NCBI RefSeq assembly: GCF_026339955.1
Contig: NZ_JAPEPW010000001.1
Coordinates: 1,612,001 to 1,676,000, forward strand
DNA from: Streptomyces sp. NBC_01549
GTDB lineage: Bacteria; Actinomycetota; Actinomycetes; Streptomycetales; Streptomycetaceae
Length of the DNA: 64,000 nucleotides
Direction: 5' to 3'
The notes below the pieces were generated by a model, which was not told where the DNA came from, ran no database searches, and was given only the letters and a program-made list of their open reading frames with translations. Both the position numbers and the translations under genes were made by a program. Of this stretch, positions 25,217-36,363 are shown piece by piece; the first letter of the stretch is position 1; every line of letters starts with the position of its first letter.

Positions 25217-25969
25217 CTACTTCACCGGCAGGTGATACGCGATGCGATACCGGTCCGCCGGTACGACGACGTCGGCCGTCTCCACCGGACGGCCCGAGGC
25301 GAAGTACGTCCGCTGGATGACGACGACCACATGCCCGGGAACACCGCCCAGCGCGAGGAGTTCCTCGGCGAGGCCGGGGCGGGCTCCCACTTCCTCCGTG
25401 ACGTTGTCCACGATCACGTCGATGGCCGCCATCCGCTCGACGACGCCCATGCCACCGAGCGGGCCCTCCTCGGGAAGCATCACCGGGGTGCGGCCTGTGA
25501 CGGCGAGGGGCTCCCAGGAGGTGGAGAGCATCATCGCCTCGCCGCCGTCCCGGAACACGTAGTTCGTGCACATGACGCGGTCGCCGGGCCGGATCGAGAG
25601 GCGCTCGGCGATCGCGCCGCTCGCCTCGGCCTGCGCGCTGTGCGACTCCCAGGTGCCGCGCACGGACAGGTCGGCCTGCTCCTGACGGAAGGGGGTCACG
25701 CCGCTGTCCGGGCGGTACCCGGAGCGGGCCACCCGGCGCGGCACCGGCCGCTCCCGCACATACGTCCCCGAGCCGGAGCGGCCCTCGACCAGGCCCTCGG
25801 CCATCAGCACCTTGCGCGCCTCCAGGGCGACCGTGTCCGAGACCCCGTACTCCTCGCGGATCCTGGCCTGGGAGGGGAGGCGGGTGTGCGGTGGCAGCGA
25901 ACCGTCGACGATCTTCTTGCGGAGATCACCCGCGACACGCAGATACGCCGGCTGCTCACCGAAAGTCAC
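25217..25969 (-). CDS. GntR-family transcriptional regulator (HutC/UTRA type)
   Basis: A 250-aa regulator. Residues 5-75 form the winged helix-turn-helix (YLRVAGDLRKKIVDGSLPPH then LPSQARIREEYGVSDTVALE). Residues 95-245 form a UTRA ligand-binding domain, recognised by RPGDRVMCTNYVFRDGGEAM and the end AYHLPVK. The GTG start is at 25967-25969 with a GGGAGC site. It lies divergent from the threonine-synthase-like gene across a 303-bp region. Either that gene or its own may be the target. The ligand is unknown. Confidence 0.9.
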   Translation of the reverse strand: MTFGEQPAYLRVAGDLRKKIVDGSLPPHTRLPSQARIREEYGVSDTVALEARKVLMAEGLVEGRSGSGTYVRERPVPRRVARSGYRPDSGVTPFRQEQADLSVRGTWESHSAQAEASGAIAERLSIRPGDRVMCTNYVFRDGGEAMMLSTSWEPLAVTGRTPVMLPEEGPLGGMGVVERMAAIDVIVDNVTEEVGARPGLAEELLALGGVPGHVVVVIQRTYFASGRPVETADVVVPADRYRIAYHLPVK

Positions 25970-26272
25970 TGGCCGCTCCCATCAGGTTGTACAGACAGCA
26001 ACAGCCTGGCAACCGTGGGTTGTGCCACGCAAGTGCAGGCCAGAGAATCACTCGATGTGATTACTTATGCCTGCCGAGGGCTTTACCCAGGCACTTTCTC
26101 CCCGCTATAGCCCGCGTCACACCTCCACACCCTCACCGTTTCCCCCCGTCGCCCCGGCCGTCCCCTCCTCCGCCGCCCGACGGCGGGGTGGCAGTGAGGC
26201 CCAAAACCTTGCGTGCGGTGACCGTCTTCCTCGGGTCGGCTCGACGACGAGGCGCACGCATAGCCTGCACAC
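25970..26272. other. Divergent region between the GntR and PLP-enzyme genes
   Basis: 303 bp holding both divergent promoters. Close to the GntR start the minus strand reads TTGCCA, a 15-nt spacer, then TACAAC, a possible promoter. It overlaps GTTGTACAGACAGCAAC, which contains a GTTG...CAAC inverted repeat that could be an autoregulatory GntR operator. The right half is C-rich and featureless. Confidence 0.35.
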
Positions 26273-27379
26273 ATGACACCTTTGCCGGATCGCTTCTGCC
26301 CGGCGGACGGTACGCGCGTCCCCGGCGGCTCGCTCGACTGGTGCTGCCCGGTCTGCCGTGGCCCGCTCGACCTGCACTTCGCACCGACCCCCGCACCCCT
26401 CACCTCCCTGACCGGGCGCGTGAACTCACTGTGGCGGTACGCGGAGTGCCTCCCGCTGGCCGCACCCACGGTCAGCCTGGGCGAGGGCCGCACCCCGCTG
26501 GTGGAGCTGCGCGGGGGCATCTCGGCCAAGCTGGACTTCCTGATGCCGACCCTGTCCTTCAAGGACCGCGGCGCCGTCCTGCTGGCCGAGCTGGCGCTGC
26601 GGCTGGGGCCCCGACAGGTGCTCGCGGACAGCAGCGGCAACGCGGGGACGGCGATCGCCGCGTACTGCGCGCGGGCCGCGCTGCCCTGCACGGTGTACGT
26701 CCCCGAGGGCACGTCACCGAAGAAGCTGGAGCAGATCGAGGCGCACGGCGCGCGGGTGCACGTCGTGGACGGGGACCGGGAGGCGACGGCACGAGCGGCC
26801 CGCGAAGCCGCGGACTCGCCCGGCACGTTCTACGCCTCGCACGTCTTCAACCCGTACTTCCTGCACGGCACGAAGACGTACGTGCACGAGCTCTGGGAAG
26901 ACCTGGGCGGGCGCCTGCCCGACGTCATCGTCGTCCCCGTCGGCAACGGCACACTGCTCCTCGGCGCCGCCCTGGCCGTCGCCGAGCTGCACCGTGCGGG
27001 GCTCATCGACCGGAGGCCCGCGCTGTACGCGGTCCAGGCCGCCGCGGTGGCCCCGCTCGCGCATGCCTGGGCCGAGGGCTCGGAAGAGCTGGTCGGCGTC
27101 ACCCCCACGGCCCCCACCATCGCCGAGGGAATCGCCATCCCGCGCCCGCCCCGGGCCCGCCAGATCCTGCGCACCGTACGCGCCTTCGGCGGCACGTTCC
27201 TCACGGTGACGGAGAACCAGATCCGGCACGCCCAGCGGGACTTGGCGGCACGGGGCCTGTACGTCGAGTCGACGGGCGCGGCGTGCTGGGCGGCGGTACG
27301 GGAGGGGGTGCTCTGGGGACGTACGGCGGTGGTGCCGCTGTGCGGGGCGGGCGTGAAGACCGGGTTGGCCCGGGGGTAG
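26273..27379 (+). CDS. Threonine-synthase-like PLP-dependent enzyme
   Basis: A 368-aa fold-type II PLP enzyme. The N-terminus carries a zinc-ribbon-like pair of cysteine motifs (FCPADG and CCPVCRGPLDL), as in thrC-type proteins. The PLP lysine lies in TLSFKDRGAVLL near residue 97. The phosphate-binding loop is VPVGNGTLLLG near residue 224, and SSGNAGTAIAAY binds substrate. It is annotated as threonine synthase-like because active-site motifs fit, but a stand-alone lyase or dehydratase is possible. It is monocistronic, and the convergent helicase gene ends 88 bp further on. Confidence 0.82.
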   Translation: MTPLPDRFCPADGTRVPGGSLDWCCPVCRGPLDLHFAPTPAPLTSLTGRVNSLWRYAECLPLAAPTVSLGEGRTPLVELRGGISAKLDFLMPTLSFKDRGAVLLAELALRLGPRQVLADSSGNAGTAIAAYCARAALPCTVYVPEGTSPKKLEQIEAHGARVHVVDGDREATARAAREAADSPGTFYASHVFNPYFLHGTKTYVHELWEDLGGRLPDVIVVPVGNGTLLLGAALAVAELHRAGLIDRRPALYAVQAAAVAPLAHAWAEGSEELVGVTPTAPTIAEGIAIPRPPRARQILRTVRAFGGTFLTVTENQIRHAQRDLAARGLYVESTGAACWAAVREGVLWGRTAVVPLCGAGVKTGLARG

Positions 27380-27466
27380 GGCCTGTCCGGCGGATCAGGT
27401 CGGAGGAAAGCAGCGGCGCCTACTCGTCGAAGGCCGTGTCCCGGGTGCGCTTCTCCCAGGTGACCC

Positions 27467-29710
27467 TCACGGCTCCCGCGCACCAGCCTGCCCCGGCCCC
27501 GTGCCGCCCGCCAGTCGTAGTTGCTCCTCCTCCACGATGCGGCGGGCGAGGGCGCTGTCGGAGATGTCGACCGCGTCCGGGCTCTGTTCGGCGGTGTCGC
27601 TGCGGCGGGCGTAGGCGTCGAACAAACGGGTCTTGTTCTTGAGGATGTGCAGCAGGCGCTGGTCGACGCTGTCGGTGGTGAGGAGTCGGTGCACCTGAAC
27701 GGGCCTCACCTGGCCCATGCGGTGGGCACGAGCCACGGCCTGATGCTCCATCGTGGGCTTGACCTGCGGTTCGCACAGGATGACCACGGAGGCGGCCTGA
27801 AGGTTGAGTCCGATACCGGCGGCCTCGATCTGGCAGAGGAGGACCGCGTGACCGGGAGCTGCCGTGAAGTCGTCGACGAGACGCTGCCGACGCACGGCGG
27901 GCACGGCGCCGGAGACCGGCCCGAACACGCCTCTCGCCCGCGCCCGTTGCCCCGTCCCCAGGCCGTCCTGACCCGCTTCCAACACCTGCTGAACCGTCCC
28001 CAGTACATCCCTGAAGTAGGAGAACACCACGACCTTCAGGCCGTTCTCCGCCGCCTCGGCGACCAGTTCGCGCAGTCGCCCCAGCTTCGCGGACTTCTCC
28101 GCGTCGGCGTACGCGGCCCTGCGCATCGCCATGAAGTTCCCGTCCTCGACCGCCCTGAGGTACGCCGCCCGGTCCGCGGCGCTGAGCTCCTCCCACTCGT
28201 CGACCTCCACCAGCGCGGGCAGCTCGGTGAGGACGTCCCGCTGGTTACGGCGCAGGTAGGCGGGGGCGACGGACTTGCGGAAGGCGTGCGGACCGGCGGC
28301 CGCGGTGGCGTGCCGTATCGAGGGGAGGAGGGTGGGCTGGAGGTAGCGGACGAGGGTACGGAACTCCTCGACCCGGTTCTCCATGGGCGTCCCGGTGAGG
28401 AACAGGACACGCTCACAGTGCCCCGTCCAGGCCGCGACCGCCTTGGAACGGCGGGTGTCCGGATTCTTCACGTAGTGCGCCTCGTCGACGACCACCATCC
28501 CCGGCTTCGTCCCCTCGCCGTCCGGGGCGGGCAGCCGGTGCAGCATGTCGTACGTGGTGATCGCGACGCCCCCGCGCTCCCGCCACTCCTCGTAGGCCTC
28601 CAGCCGCTCCGCACCGTGCACCGGCAGGGCCCGCAACGTGCTGCGCGCGCCGATCTCGCGCGTCCAGTTGATCAGTACGCTCGCCGGGCAGACGACCAGG
28701 AAGTGGCTGTGCCCGTCCGCCGCGAGATGGGCGAGCACGGCGATGGCCTGCACGGTCTTGCCGAGCCCCATCTCGTCGCCGAGAACGACCCGGCGCTGGG
28801 CGAGCGCGAACCGGGCGCCGAAGTCCTGGTAGCCGCGCAACGAGACCCTGCGCCGGGTGTCGTCCAGCACCTGGGCATGCACCCGCTCGGCGACCTCCGA
28901 CGGCAGGAAGCCCTCGACGGCCGCCACGTCCGAACGGTGCTCACTGACCTCGGCGAGCTGGCTGTAGTACTCCGTGGAGCGCAACTCGAAGTCGACCCAC
29001 GCCTCGATCTCGGAGGCGGGCTCCCGCAGCAGGTCGGTCGAGGCCTGAGCGAGCAGCAGGCGTACGTCACGGGCGCCCGCGTCGGCGGTCAGCTCGCGCA
29101 GTTCGGCGACCGCGTCGAGCGCGCTCCGTCGCCGCTCCCGCCCCGCGAGCGCCATCCGCAGCCGTCCGCCGGCGGGCCGGGCCGCGGGCAGCAGCGCCCC
29201 GAGCCGCTCGTCGATCCGCGTCGCCGCGTCCACGGCCCGGCGCAGCTCGGGACCGGCCTCGACGAGGGTGCGCAGCGCGATCACCAGGGCGGTCGTGCGG
29301 GGCTCGGGCCGGTCGACGTCCATCCGTACGGAAACGGTCTCCCCCACCGCGCGCGCGAGCTGCCGGGCCGCGGCGAGGGCCCGGTCGGCGGTCTGCGCGC
29401 CCACCCCCGGCAGCTGCCGCAGCTCGTACCGCCCCGCCTCGTACACCGCCCGCACCGACGCGAACCCGGCCGTCTCCAGCGCCCCGAGCCGCAGCCGCCC
29501 CTCGGTGACATCCTTCAGCCGGGAGACAGGGATGGACTCCAGCTCCTTGCCGACGAGTTCGGCGTGGATCGGTGCGAGCGCCGCGCGCACCGCTTCGAGC
29601 GCGCGGGCGTGATCGGCGAGCACACCCCGCGCGGCCTCGTGCAGTCCGACGCCCTCGGCGAGCAGACTCCGCTCACGTTTCCCCACCGGACCGACATTAC
29701 TGCCCACCAC
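27467..29710 (-). CDS. SNF2-family DEAD/DEAH-box helicase
   Basis: A 747-aa Swi2/Snf2 ATPase. The N-terminal third carries a helix-hairpin-helix (LRQLPGVGAQTADRALAAAR near residue 100). The helicase core starts about residue 295. Visible motifs are LGDEMGLGKTVQA (I), DEAHYVKN (II), FLTGTPMENR (III), and QAVARAHRMGQ (VI, near residue 665). Such proteins translocate on double-stranded DNA and remodel protein-DNA complexes. The C-terminus is Gly/Pro rich. The start could be GTG at 29708-29710 or a later GTG. It is transcribed toward the convergent PLP-enzyme gene. Confidence 0.92.
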   Translation of the reverse strand: MVGSNVGPVGKRERSLLAEGVGLHEAARGVLADHARALEAVRAALAPIHAELVGKELESIPVSRLKDVTEGRLRLGALETAGFASVRAVYEAGRYELRQLPGVGAQTADRALAAARQLARAVGETVSVRMDVDRPEPRTTALVIALRTLVEAGPELRRAVDAATRIDERLGALLPAARPAGGRLRMALAGRERRRSALDAVAELRELTADAGARDVRLLLAQASTDLLREPASEIEAWVDFELRSTEYYSQLAEVSEHRSDVAAVEGFLPSEVAERVHAQVLDDTRRRVSLRGYQDFGARFALAQRRVVLGDEMGLGKTVQAIAVLAHLAADGHSHFLVVCPASVLINWTREIGARSTLRALPVHGAERLEAYEEWRERGGVAITTYDMLHRLPAPDGEGTKPGMVVVDEAHYVKNPDTRRSKAVAAWTGHCERVLFLTGTPMENRVEEFRTLVRYLQPTLLPSIRHATAAAGPHAFRKSVAPAYLRRNQRDVLTELPALVEVDEWEELSAADRAAYLRAVEDGNFMAMRRAAYADAEKSAKLGRLRELVAEAAENGLKVVVFSYFRDVLGTVQQVLEAGQDGLGTGQRARARGVFGPVSGAVPAVRRQRLVDDFTAAPGHAVLLCQIEAAGIGLNLQAASVVILCEPQVKPTMEHQAVARAHRMGQVRPVQVHRLLTTDSVDQRLLHILKNKTRLFDAYARRSDTAEQSPDAVDISDSALARRIVEEEQLRLAGGTGPGQAGAREP

Positions 29711-29907
29711 CGACAGCCCGGCCCGGCTCCCGGCGCGCGGGCCACCGCGGTCACGCGCCCCGGATCCGCCTGGAACCGGTAGGTGCCCCAGTTGTCGACG
29801 ATGTCGTACTCGTCCTCGGAAGGCCGATGGAGACCGGGCAACGTGACGCGCGCCTATGCGATCTGTCGCTGAACATGGGACGACGGCGGACTTGTACGCA
29901 CAGCAAA

Positions 29908-29941
29908 GAAGGGGCTCGACTCCAAAGAGCGGGGCCCCTTC
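29908..29941 (-). terminator. Stem-loop downstream of ychF
   Basis: GAAGGGGC (29908-29915) pairs with GCCCCTTC (29934-29941). It lies 46 bp past the ychF stop codon on the minus strand. There is no U-tract. Confidence 0.55.
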
Positions 29942-29986
29942 CGATCCGCGTCTTCGCAGATCAGCGATGTGGTGGTATATCGCCCG

Positions 29987-31075
<1,089 letters not shown>

Positions 31076-31251
31076 GTTGCGACTTCCCGTACGTGAGGGT
31101 GGGCGACAGGCCCGCGAAGGTGCGCGGGCCGATCCACCAGTCTACGGGGTGCCAGACCCCTTACCGGCGACCTGTCGAACGCATGGCCAAGGTCGGCCCA
31201 TCGGCGTGTCTGAGGGGCTATTCCACACATAAACCGACCTAAGTTGGTCCA

Positions 31252-31842
31252 GTGGAGCAACACAGGACGCGTCCCCCTCAGTACAGACCGCGACGCGGCG
31301 CACCTCTTCCCGCTCAGACGGGGCGCGCCGCGGCCGACGGCGTACGCAGGGGTACACCCCCCGCTCGACGGCCCGCGCCCCTGCCCAGGCCCGCTCCGGC
31401 GCGACGGCGGATGCCGAACCCCCGGCTCACCGGGCTCGGCGGCGGACTGTTCTGCGGGGCCACGATGTTCGCGCTCGCCTGTCTCGACCAGCTGCTGTTC
31501 GGGGCGTCGCTGGTGGTCTACGGGGTGTTGTTCCTGCCTGTGTGCGCGCTGACCGCGCTGTGGGTGCGACGGGGAGACCTCGTCACCGCGCCCATCATCG
31601 TGCCCATCGCCTTCGCGTTCGGGCTGCTGCCCGTCGCCGACGGGGGCGGCGGGATGGGGGGCGAGCTGATGGGGCTGGTCACCGCGCTGGCGACCCAGGC
31701 GGTATGGCTGTACGGGGGGACGCTGGTCGCCGGCGTCATCACCACCGTACGGAAGGTCCGCCTGATGCGCCGCAGGGCCGCCCAACGCAGGGCGGCCCAG
31801 GCGGCCCGTCCGGAGATCCAGCCGCGCCGCCGTCCGGCCTGA
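31252..31842 (+). CDS. DUF6542-like membrane protein
   Basis: A 196-aa protein with a basic, Pro/Arg-rich N-terminus of about 55 residues, then four membrane helices between residues 57 and 165 (GLFCGATMFALACLDQLLFG, VVYGVLFLPVCALTALW, IIVPIAFAFGLLPVAD, WLYGGTLVAGVITTV). The C-terminus is strongly basic. The GTG start is at 31252 and the gene has no obvious ribosome site. The pattern matches the actinobacterial DUF6542 family as I remember it. The function is unknown. It is convergent with the ppgK gene. Confidence 0.7.
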   Translation: MEQHRTRPPQYRPRRGAPLPAQTGRAAADGVRRGTPPARRPAPLPRPAPARRRMPNPRLTGLGGGLFCGATMFALACLDQLLFGASLVVYGVLFLPVCALTALWVRRGDLVTAPIIVPIAFAFGLLPVADGGGGMGGELMGLVTALATQAVWLYGGTLVAGVITTVRKVRLMRRRAAQRRAAQAARPEIQPRRRPA

Positions 31843-31935
31843 CTGACGGCGGCGGCCTGACAGACACCGACGGGCCGGCGGACGCGACCACACCGGCGCC
31901 GGGCTCCCGGGCCCGCCCTGCGCGCTCCGGAAGGC

Positions 31936-32682
31936 CTACGCGGACTTCGCCGCCCGCATCGCCGCTCCCACGATCCCCGCGTTGTTCTGCAACTGCGCCG
32001 GGACGATCTCCGCCTTGATGCCCTCGATCAGCGGCAGGAACCTGTCGGCCTTGCGGCTGACGCCGCCGCCGATGATGAAGAGCTCGGGAGAGAACAGCAT
32101 TTCCACGTGGGCGAGGTACTTCGTGACCCGGCGCGCCCAGTGCTCCCAGGTCAGCTCGTGGTCTTCCTTGGCCTTGGTGGAGGCGCGCTTCTCCGCGTCG
32201 TGGCCGTTCAGCTCGAGGTGTCCCAGCTCCGTGTTCGGAACCAGCTCGCCGTCGATGAAGAGCGCGCTGCCGATGCCCGTGCCGAAGGTGAGCATGAGGA
32301 CCGTGCCCTGGCGGTCGCGCCCGGCGCCGAACTCCATCTCGGCGACGCCCGCCGCGTCCGCGTCGTTCAGCACCGTCACCGGGAGACCGCCCAGCCGGTC
32401 GCCCAGCAGGGCGCGAGCGTCGGTGTCGATCCACGCCTTGTCGACGTTGGCAGCCGTACGAATGGTGGCGCCGCCGGTGACCACGCCGGGGAAGGTGATG
32501 CCGACGGGTCCCGTCCAGCCGAAGTGACCGACGACCTCCTTCACGCCGTCGGCCACCGCGTCCGGGGTCGCCGGATGCGGAGTGAGCACTTTGTAGCGCT
32601 CCTCCGTCAGTTCGCCGCGGTCCAGGTCCACAGGGGCACCCTTGATCCCGGATCCGCCGATGTCCACGCCGAAGATCTGCAT
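31936..32682 (-). CDS. ppgK: Polyphosphate glucokinase
   Basis: A 248-aa ROK-family kinase that phosphorylates glucose with polyphosphate or ATP. The phosphate-1 loop [17 protein letters not shown] is at residues 4-20. [14 protein letters not shown] near residue 128 is the phosphate-2 and catalytic region. [18 protein letters not shown] carries the PPGK-specific segment. The ending [18 protein letters not shown] followed by the C-terminal helix is complete. The ispH gene lies 29 bp upstream on the same strand and the two may be one transcript. Confidence 0.95.
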   Translation of the reverse strand: MQIFGVDIGGSGIKGAPVDLDRGELTEERYKVLTPHPATPDAVADGVKEVVGHFGWTGPVGITFPGVVTGGATIRTAANVDKAWIDTDARALLGDRLGGLPVTVLNDADAAGVAEMEFGAGRDRQGTVLMLTFGTGIGSALFIDGELVPNTELGHLELNGHDAEKRASTKAKEDHELTWEHWARRVTKYLAHVEMLFSPELFIIGGGVSRKADRFLPLIEGIKAEIVPAQLQNNAGIVGAAMRAAKSA

Positions 32683-32711
32683 GGCCCTACGCTACGTCGT
32701 ACGACTGACAG

Positions 32712-33728
32712 TTACTTCTCCGAGGGGGCCGAAGCACCGGCCGCCGTGCGCTGCTCCACCAGCGCCGCCGCCTCCGCGCGCAGATCGCGGCGCAGCTCCT
32801 TGGGCAGCGAGAAGGTGATGGACTCCTCGGCCGCCTTGACGATCTCGACGTCCTCGAAGCCACGGGCGGAGAGCCACTCCAGGACCTGCTCGACCAGGAT
32901 CTCCGGGACGGAGGCACCCGAGGTGACACCGACCGTCGTCACACCCTCCAGCCAGCCCTCCTCGATCTCGTCGGCGAAGTCCACGAGGTGGGCCGCCCGC
33001 GCTCCCGCGAGCTTGGCGACCTCGACGAGACGTACGGAGTTGGAGGAGTTGCGCGAGCCGACCACGATGACCAGGTCCGCTTCCTCGCCCATCTGCTTCA
33101 CGGCCAGCTGACGGTTCTGCGTGGCGTAGCAGATGTCGTCGCTGGGCGGGGAGATGAGCTGCGGGAACTTCTCCTTCAGCGCGTCGACCGTCTCCATCGT
33201 CTCGTCGACCGACAGCGTGGTCTGGGAGAGCCAGACGACCTTGGACGGGTCGCGGACCTCGACCTTGGCGACGTCCCCGGGGCCGTCCACGAGGGTGATG
33301 TGGTCGGGTGCCTCGCCGGAGGTGCCGATGACCTCCTCGTGGCCCTCGTGCCCGATCAGCAGGATGTCGAAGTCCTCGTTCGCGAACCGGACGGCTTCCT
33401 TGTGGACCTTGGTGACCAGCGGGCAGGTCGCGTCGATGGTGGCGAGCTTGCCGGCCGCGGCCTCGTCGTGGACGACCGGGGCGACGCCGTGCGCCGAGAA
33501 CATGACGATGGACCCCTCGGGGACCTCGGCCGTCCGCTCGACGAAGATCGCGCCCTTCTTCTCCAGGGTCTGCACGACGTATTTGTTGTGGACGATCTCG
33601 TGGCGGACATAGATCGGGGCCCCGTACTGCTCGAGGGCCTTCTCGACGGCGATCACTGCGCGGTCCACGCCCGCGCAGTAGCCACGGGGGGCGGCGAGCA
33701 GGACACGGCGGCCAGGCGAAGCAGTCAT
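32712..33728 (-). CDS. ispH: 4-hydroxy-3-methylbut-2-enyl diphosphate reductase
   Basis: A 338-aa [4Fe-4S] enzyme of the last step of the MEP isoprenoid pathway, giving IPP and DMAPP. The three cluster cysteines lie in [12 protein letters not shown], in [11 protein letters not shown] and in [27 protein letters not shown] and [16 protein letters not shown] are standard. An ATG one step upstream (33735-33737) would add MGA; the second ATG is preferred from remembered homologues beginning MTASPGRR. It is divergent from xseA across 140 bp. Confidence 0.96.
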   Translation of the reverse strand: MTASPGRRVLLAAPRGYCAGVDRAVIAVEKALEQYGAPIYVRHEIVHNKYVVQTLEKKGAIFVERTAEVPEGSIVMFSAHGVAPVVHDEAAAGKLATIDATCPLVTKVHKEAVRFANEDFDILLIGHEGHEEVIGTSGEAPDHITLVDGPGDVAKVEVRDPSKVVWLSQTTLSVDETMETVDALKEKFPQLISPPSDDICYATQNRQLAVKQMGEEADLVIVVGSRNSSNSVRLVEVAKLAGARAAHLVDFADEIEEGWLEGVTTVGVTSGASVPEILVEQVLEWLSARGFEDVEIVKAAEESITFSLPKELRRDLRAEAAALVEQRTAAGASAPSEK

Positions 33729-33868
33729 GGCACCCATCGTAAGGCCGCGCTCGGCGGGTCGAAGATCGCCTCCTTGGGGCGGCTGATGGGGAGCTGGGCA
33801 GGACCGATGCTCCGCGCCAAGAAACGGGTACGCACCCCGTGTCAGTTGGGGCCGTTACCCTCGGGCGC

Positions 33869-35077
33869 ATGGCTCTCAACACGTCCGCGGACGCCCCCCT
33901 GCCCGTCGGCGAGGTGTCGCGGCTCATCGGAGGGTGGATCGACCGGCTCGGCGCGGTGTGGGTCGAGGGGCAGATCACCCAGTTGTCGCGGCGCCCCGGC
34001 GCGGGCGTCGTCTTTCTGACGCTGCGCGACCCGTCGTACGACATCTCGGTGAGCGTCACCTGCTTCCGGCAGGTGTTCGAGGCGGTGGCGGACGTGGTGA
34101 GCGAGGGCGCCCGCGTCGTCGTACTGGCGAAGCCGGAGTGGTACGCGCCGCGCGGGCAGCTGTCGCTGCGGGCCACGGAGATCAAGCCGGTGGGGGTGGG
34201 AGAACTTCTCGCGCGCCTTGAGCAGTTGAAGAAGTCCCTGGCGAGCGAGGGGCTGTTCGCGCCCGAGCGCAAGAAGGCACTGCCGTTCCTGCCGCAGCTC
34301 ATCGGGCTGGTGTGCGGGCGCGCGTCCGCGGCCGAGCGGGACGTGCTGGAGAACGCGCGGCACCGCTGGCCGGCCGTCCGCTTCGAGGTGCGCAACGTCC
34401 CCGTGCAGGGGGTGCACGCGGTGCCGCAGGTCGTGCAGGCCGTGAAGGAGCTGGACGCGCTCGACGCCGTGGACGTGATCGTCGTGGCGCGCGGCGGTGG
34501 CAGCGTGGAGGACCTGCTGCCGTTCTCGGACGAGCAGCTCGTACGGGCGGTCGCGGCCTGTCGTACGCCGGTCGTGTCGGCCATCGGGCACGAGCCCGAC
34601 CATCCGTTGCTGGACTTCGTGGCCGACCTGCGCGCGTCCACGCCGACGGACGCGGCCAAGAAGGTCGTGCCGGACGTCGGGGAGGAGTACGAGCGGGTGC
34701 GGTTGCTGCGGGACCGTGCGCGGCGGAGCGTACGGTCCTTCATCGAGCGGGAGGAGCGCGGGCTCGCGCACGCGCTGGCCCGGCCCTCGATTGAGGATCC
34801 GCACCGGATGGTCGACGAGCGCGCCGATCAGGTCGCCGCGCTGCTGGACCGCGGGCGGCGCACGCTCGGGCATCTGCTCGACCGCGCCGACTCGGAGCTG
34901 ACGCACACCCACGCGCGTGTGGTGGCCCTCTCCCCCGCCGCGACCCTCCAGCGGGGGTACGCGGTGCTGCAGAAGGCCGACGGTCATGTGGTCCGGGACG
35001 CGGGCGAGGTGGCGGAGGGCGAGGCGCTGCGGGCGCGGGTCGCCGAGGGTGAATTCACGGTACGAGTCGATGCATAG
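33869..35077 (+). CDS. xseA: Exodeoxyribonuclease VII large subunit
   Basis: A 402-aa large subunit of exonuclease VII, which degrades single-stranded DNA from both ends with XseB. The N-terminal OB fold (residues 10-115) contains [20 protein letters not shown]. The catalytic domain starts about residue 130 and contains [20 protein letters not shown] and [22 protein letters not shown]-terminal coiled coil and the ending [20 protein letters not shown] match. A GTG start 30 bp upstream is in frame but less likely than the ATG. xseB follows after 9 bp. Confidence 0.95.
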   Translation: MALNTSADAPLPVGEVSRLIGGWIDRLGAVWVEGQITQLSRRPGAGVVFLTLRDPSYDISVSVTCFRQVFEAVADVVSEGARVVVLAKPEWYAPRGQLSLRATEIKPVGVGELLARLEQLKKSLASEGLFAPERKKALPFLPQLIGLVCGRASAAERDVLENARHRWPAVRFEVRNVPVQGVHAVPQVVQAVKELDALDAVDVIVVARGGGSVEDLLPFSDEQLVRAVAACRTPVVSAIGHEPDHPLLDFVADLRASTPTDAAKKVVPDVGEEYERVRLLRDRARRSVRSFIEREERGLAHALARPSIEDPHRMVDERADQVAALLDRGRRTLGHLLDRADSELTHTHARVVALSPAATLQRGYAVLQKADGHVVRDAGEVAEGEALRARVAEGEFTVRVDA

Positions 35078-35086
35078 GGTGGGCGC

Positions 35087-35338
35087 ATGACCAGCAAGGT
35101 GGACGAGGCGCTCGGGTACGAGCAGGCGCGGGACGAGCTGATCGAGGTCGTACGCCGACTGGAGGCGGGCGGCACGACGCTCGAGGAGTCCCTGGCGCTC
35201 TGGGAACGGGGCGAGGAGCTGGCGAAGGTCTGCCGCCGCTGGCTGGAGGGCGCACGGGCCCGCCTGGACGCGGCGCTGGCCGAGGAGGAGCCGGACAGCG
35301 GCGACGGAGACGGGGACGGGGGCCGCGACTCCGAGTGA
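35087..35338 (+). CDS. xseB: Exodeoxyribonuclease VII small subunit
   Basis: An 83-aa partner of XseA. The conserved helix pair [20 protein letters not shown] and [20 protein letters not shown] is present. The acidic tail ([13 protein letters not shown]) is typical of actinobacterial XseB. It follows xseA by 9 bp, so the two should be made together and assemble into the nuclease complex. Confidence 0.94.
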   Translation: MTSKVDEALGYEQARDELIEVVRRLEAGGTTLEESLALWERGEELAKVCRRWLEGARARLDAALAEEEPDSGDGDGDGGRDSE

Positions 35339-35704
35339 CGGTCGCCCCCTTCCGGGACCGGTGACGCCTCGGCTCCGGCCGACCGCGCCCACACCCGGCT
35401 CACGCCCCACCCCGGTGGCATCCCAAGCGACACCCGGCCGCCGTCCCGCTCGGTGACGGCGGCCTCGTCGCTCTCCTGGAGCCCTGGCACCCTGGAACGG
35501 CCTCGTCGCAACGGCCTCACCGCCGCCTGATCGCGCGCTCTGCCGGCTCCCATTGCCCACAGGCGTCGTGATCCCACCAGCCTCGCCCCCTGTGAAGCGG
35601 ATCACCCTGCCCCGGTTTTGGTTGAACCTTAAACCTCCTCCCCGTAGTGTCGGCATCGCCAACTGATCCCCCCGGATCCACCGCACATCCCGAGAAGGTT
35701 TCTG
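35339..35704. other. Intergenic region upstream of the nitroreductase
   Basis: 366 bp. Its right end holds a good promoter with an overlapping operator-like palindrome, listed separately. The rest is C-rich and I see no gene or terminator hairpin of clear quality for xseB. Confidence 0.45.
35614..35650 (+). promoter_or_regulatory. Predicted promoter and operator of the nitroreductase gene
   Basis: A -35 box TTGAAC (35622-35627) and a -10 box TAGTGT (35645-35650) are spaced 17 bp apart. The -35 lies within GGTTTTGGTTGAACCTTAAA plus CC, which has imperfect dyad symmetry (GGTTT...AAACC and GGTTGAACC). A MarR- or TetR-type repressor could bind there; no such gene is adjacent. The start of transcription would fall about 48 bp before the ATG at 35705. 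Confidence 0.5.
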
Positions 35705-36295
35705 ATGTCTCTCGTTCTTGACCCCGCCGCCCAGGACCTGCTGTTCCGCGAGGCCCGCACCGCCAACACGTTCACCGACGAGCCGGTGACCGACGAGCAG
35801 GTGCAGGCGATCTACGACCTGGTCAAGTACGGACCGACCGCCTTCAACCAGTCGCCGCTGCGCATCACCCTGGTCCGCTCCGCCGAGGCCCGCGAGCGCC
35901 TGGTGCAGCACATGGCCGAGGGCAACCAGCCCAAGACCGCCACCGCCCCGCTGGTCGCGATCCTCTCCGCGGACAACGAGTTCCACGAGGAGCTCCCCAC
36001 CCTGTTCCCGCACTTCCCGCAGGCCAAGGACCTCTTCTACGCCGAGCGTCCGGCCCGTGAGGGTGCCGCCTCACTGAACGCCGCCCTCCAGGCCGCCTAC
36101 TTCATCATCGGCATCCGCGCCGCCGGCCTCGCCGCCGGCCCGATGACCGGCCTCGACTTCGCGGGCGTCCAGAAGGAGTTCCTGGACGACGACCACACCC
36201 CGCTGATGGTCATCAACATCGGCAAGCCGGGCGAGGACGCCTGGTTCCCGCGCTCCCCGCGCCTGGACTTCGACCAGGTCATCACGACCGTCTGA
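35705..36295 (+). CDS. RutE/HadB-like nitroreductase (malonic semialdehyde reductase)
   Basis: A 196-aa flavin oxidoreductase of the RutE branch. [20 protein letters not shown] and [20 protein letters not shown] are the FMN-binding and dimer regions, and [19 protein letters not shown] is the second FMN loop. The family reduces semialdehydes such as malonic semialdehyde with NADH or NADPH. No pyrimidine-degrading rut genes adjoin it, so a housekeeping detoxification role is more likely. It has its own promoter and is followed by a strong terminator. Confidence 0.88.
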   Translation: MSLVLDPAAQDLLFREARTANTFTDEPVTDEQVQAIYDLVKYGPTAFNQSPLRITLVRSAEARERLVQHMAEGNQPKTATAPLVAILSADNEFHEELPTLFPHFPQAKDLFYAERPAREGAASLNAALQAAYFIIGIRAAGLAAGPMTGLDFAGVQKEFLDDDHTPLMVINIGKPGEDAWFPRSPRLDFDQVITTV

Positions 36296-36325
36296 GCCCC
36301 CGCGTACGCCCCGGCGCGTAGATAC

Positions 36326-36363
36326 GAGAAGGGCCCCCGGCAATGGCGCCGGGGGCCCTTCTC
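36326..36363 (+). terminator. Bidirectional terminator between convergent genes
   Basis: GAGAAGGGCCCCCGGC (36326-36341) pairs perfectly with its complement at 36348-36363, a 16-bp stem with a 6-nt loop. It lies 30 bp after the nitroreductase and 54 bp before the end of the DUF4245 gene on the opposite strand. Confidence 0.75.
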
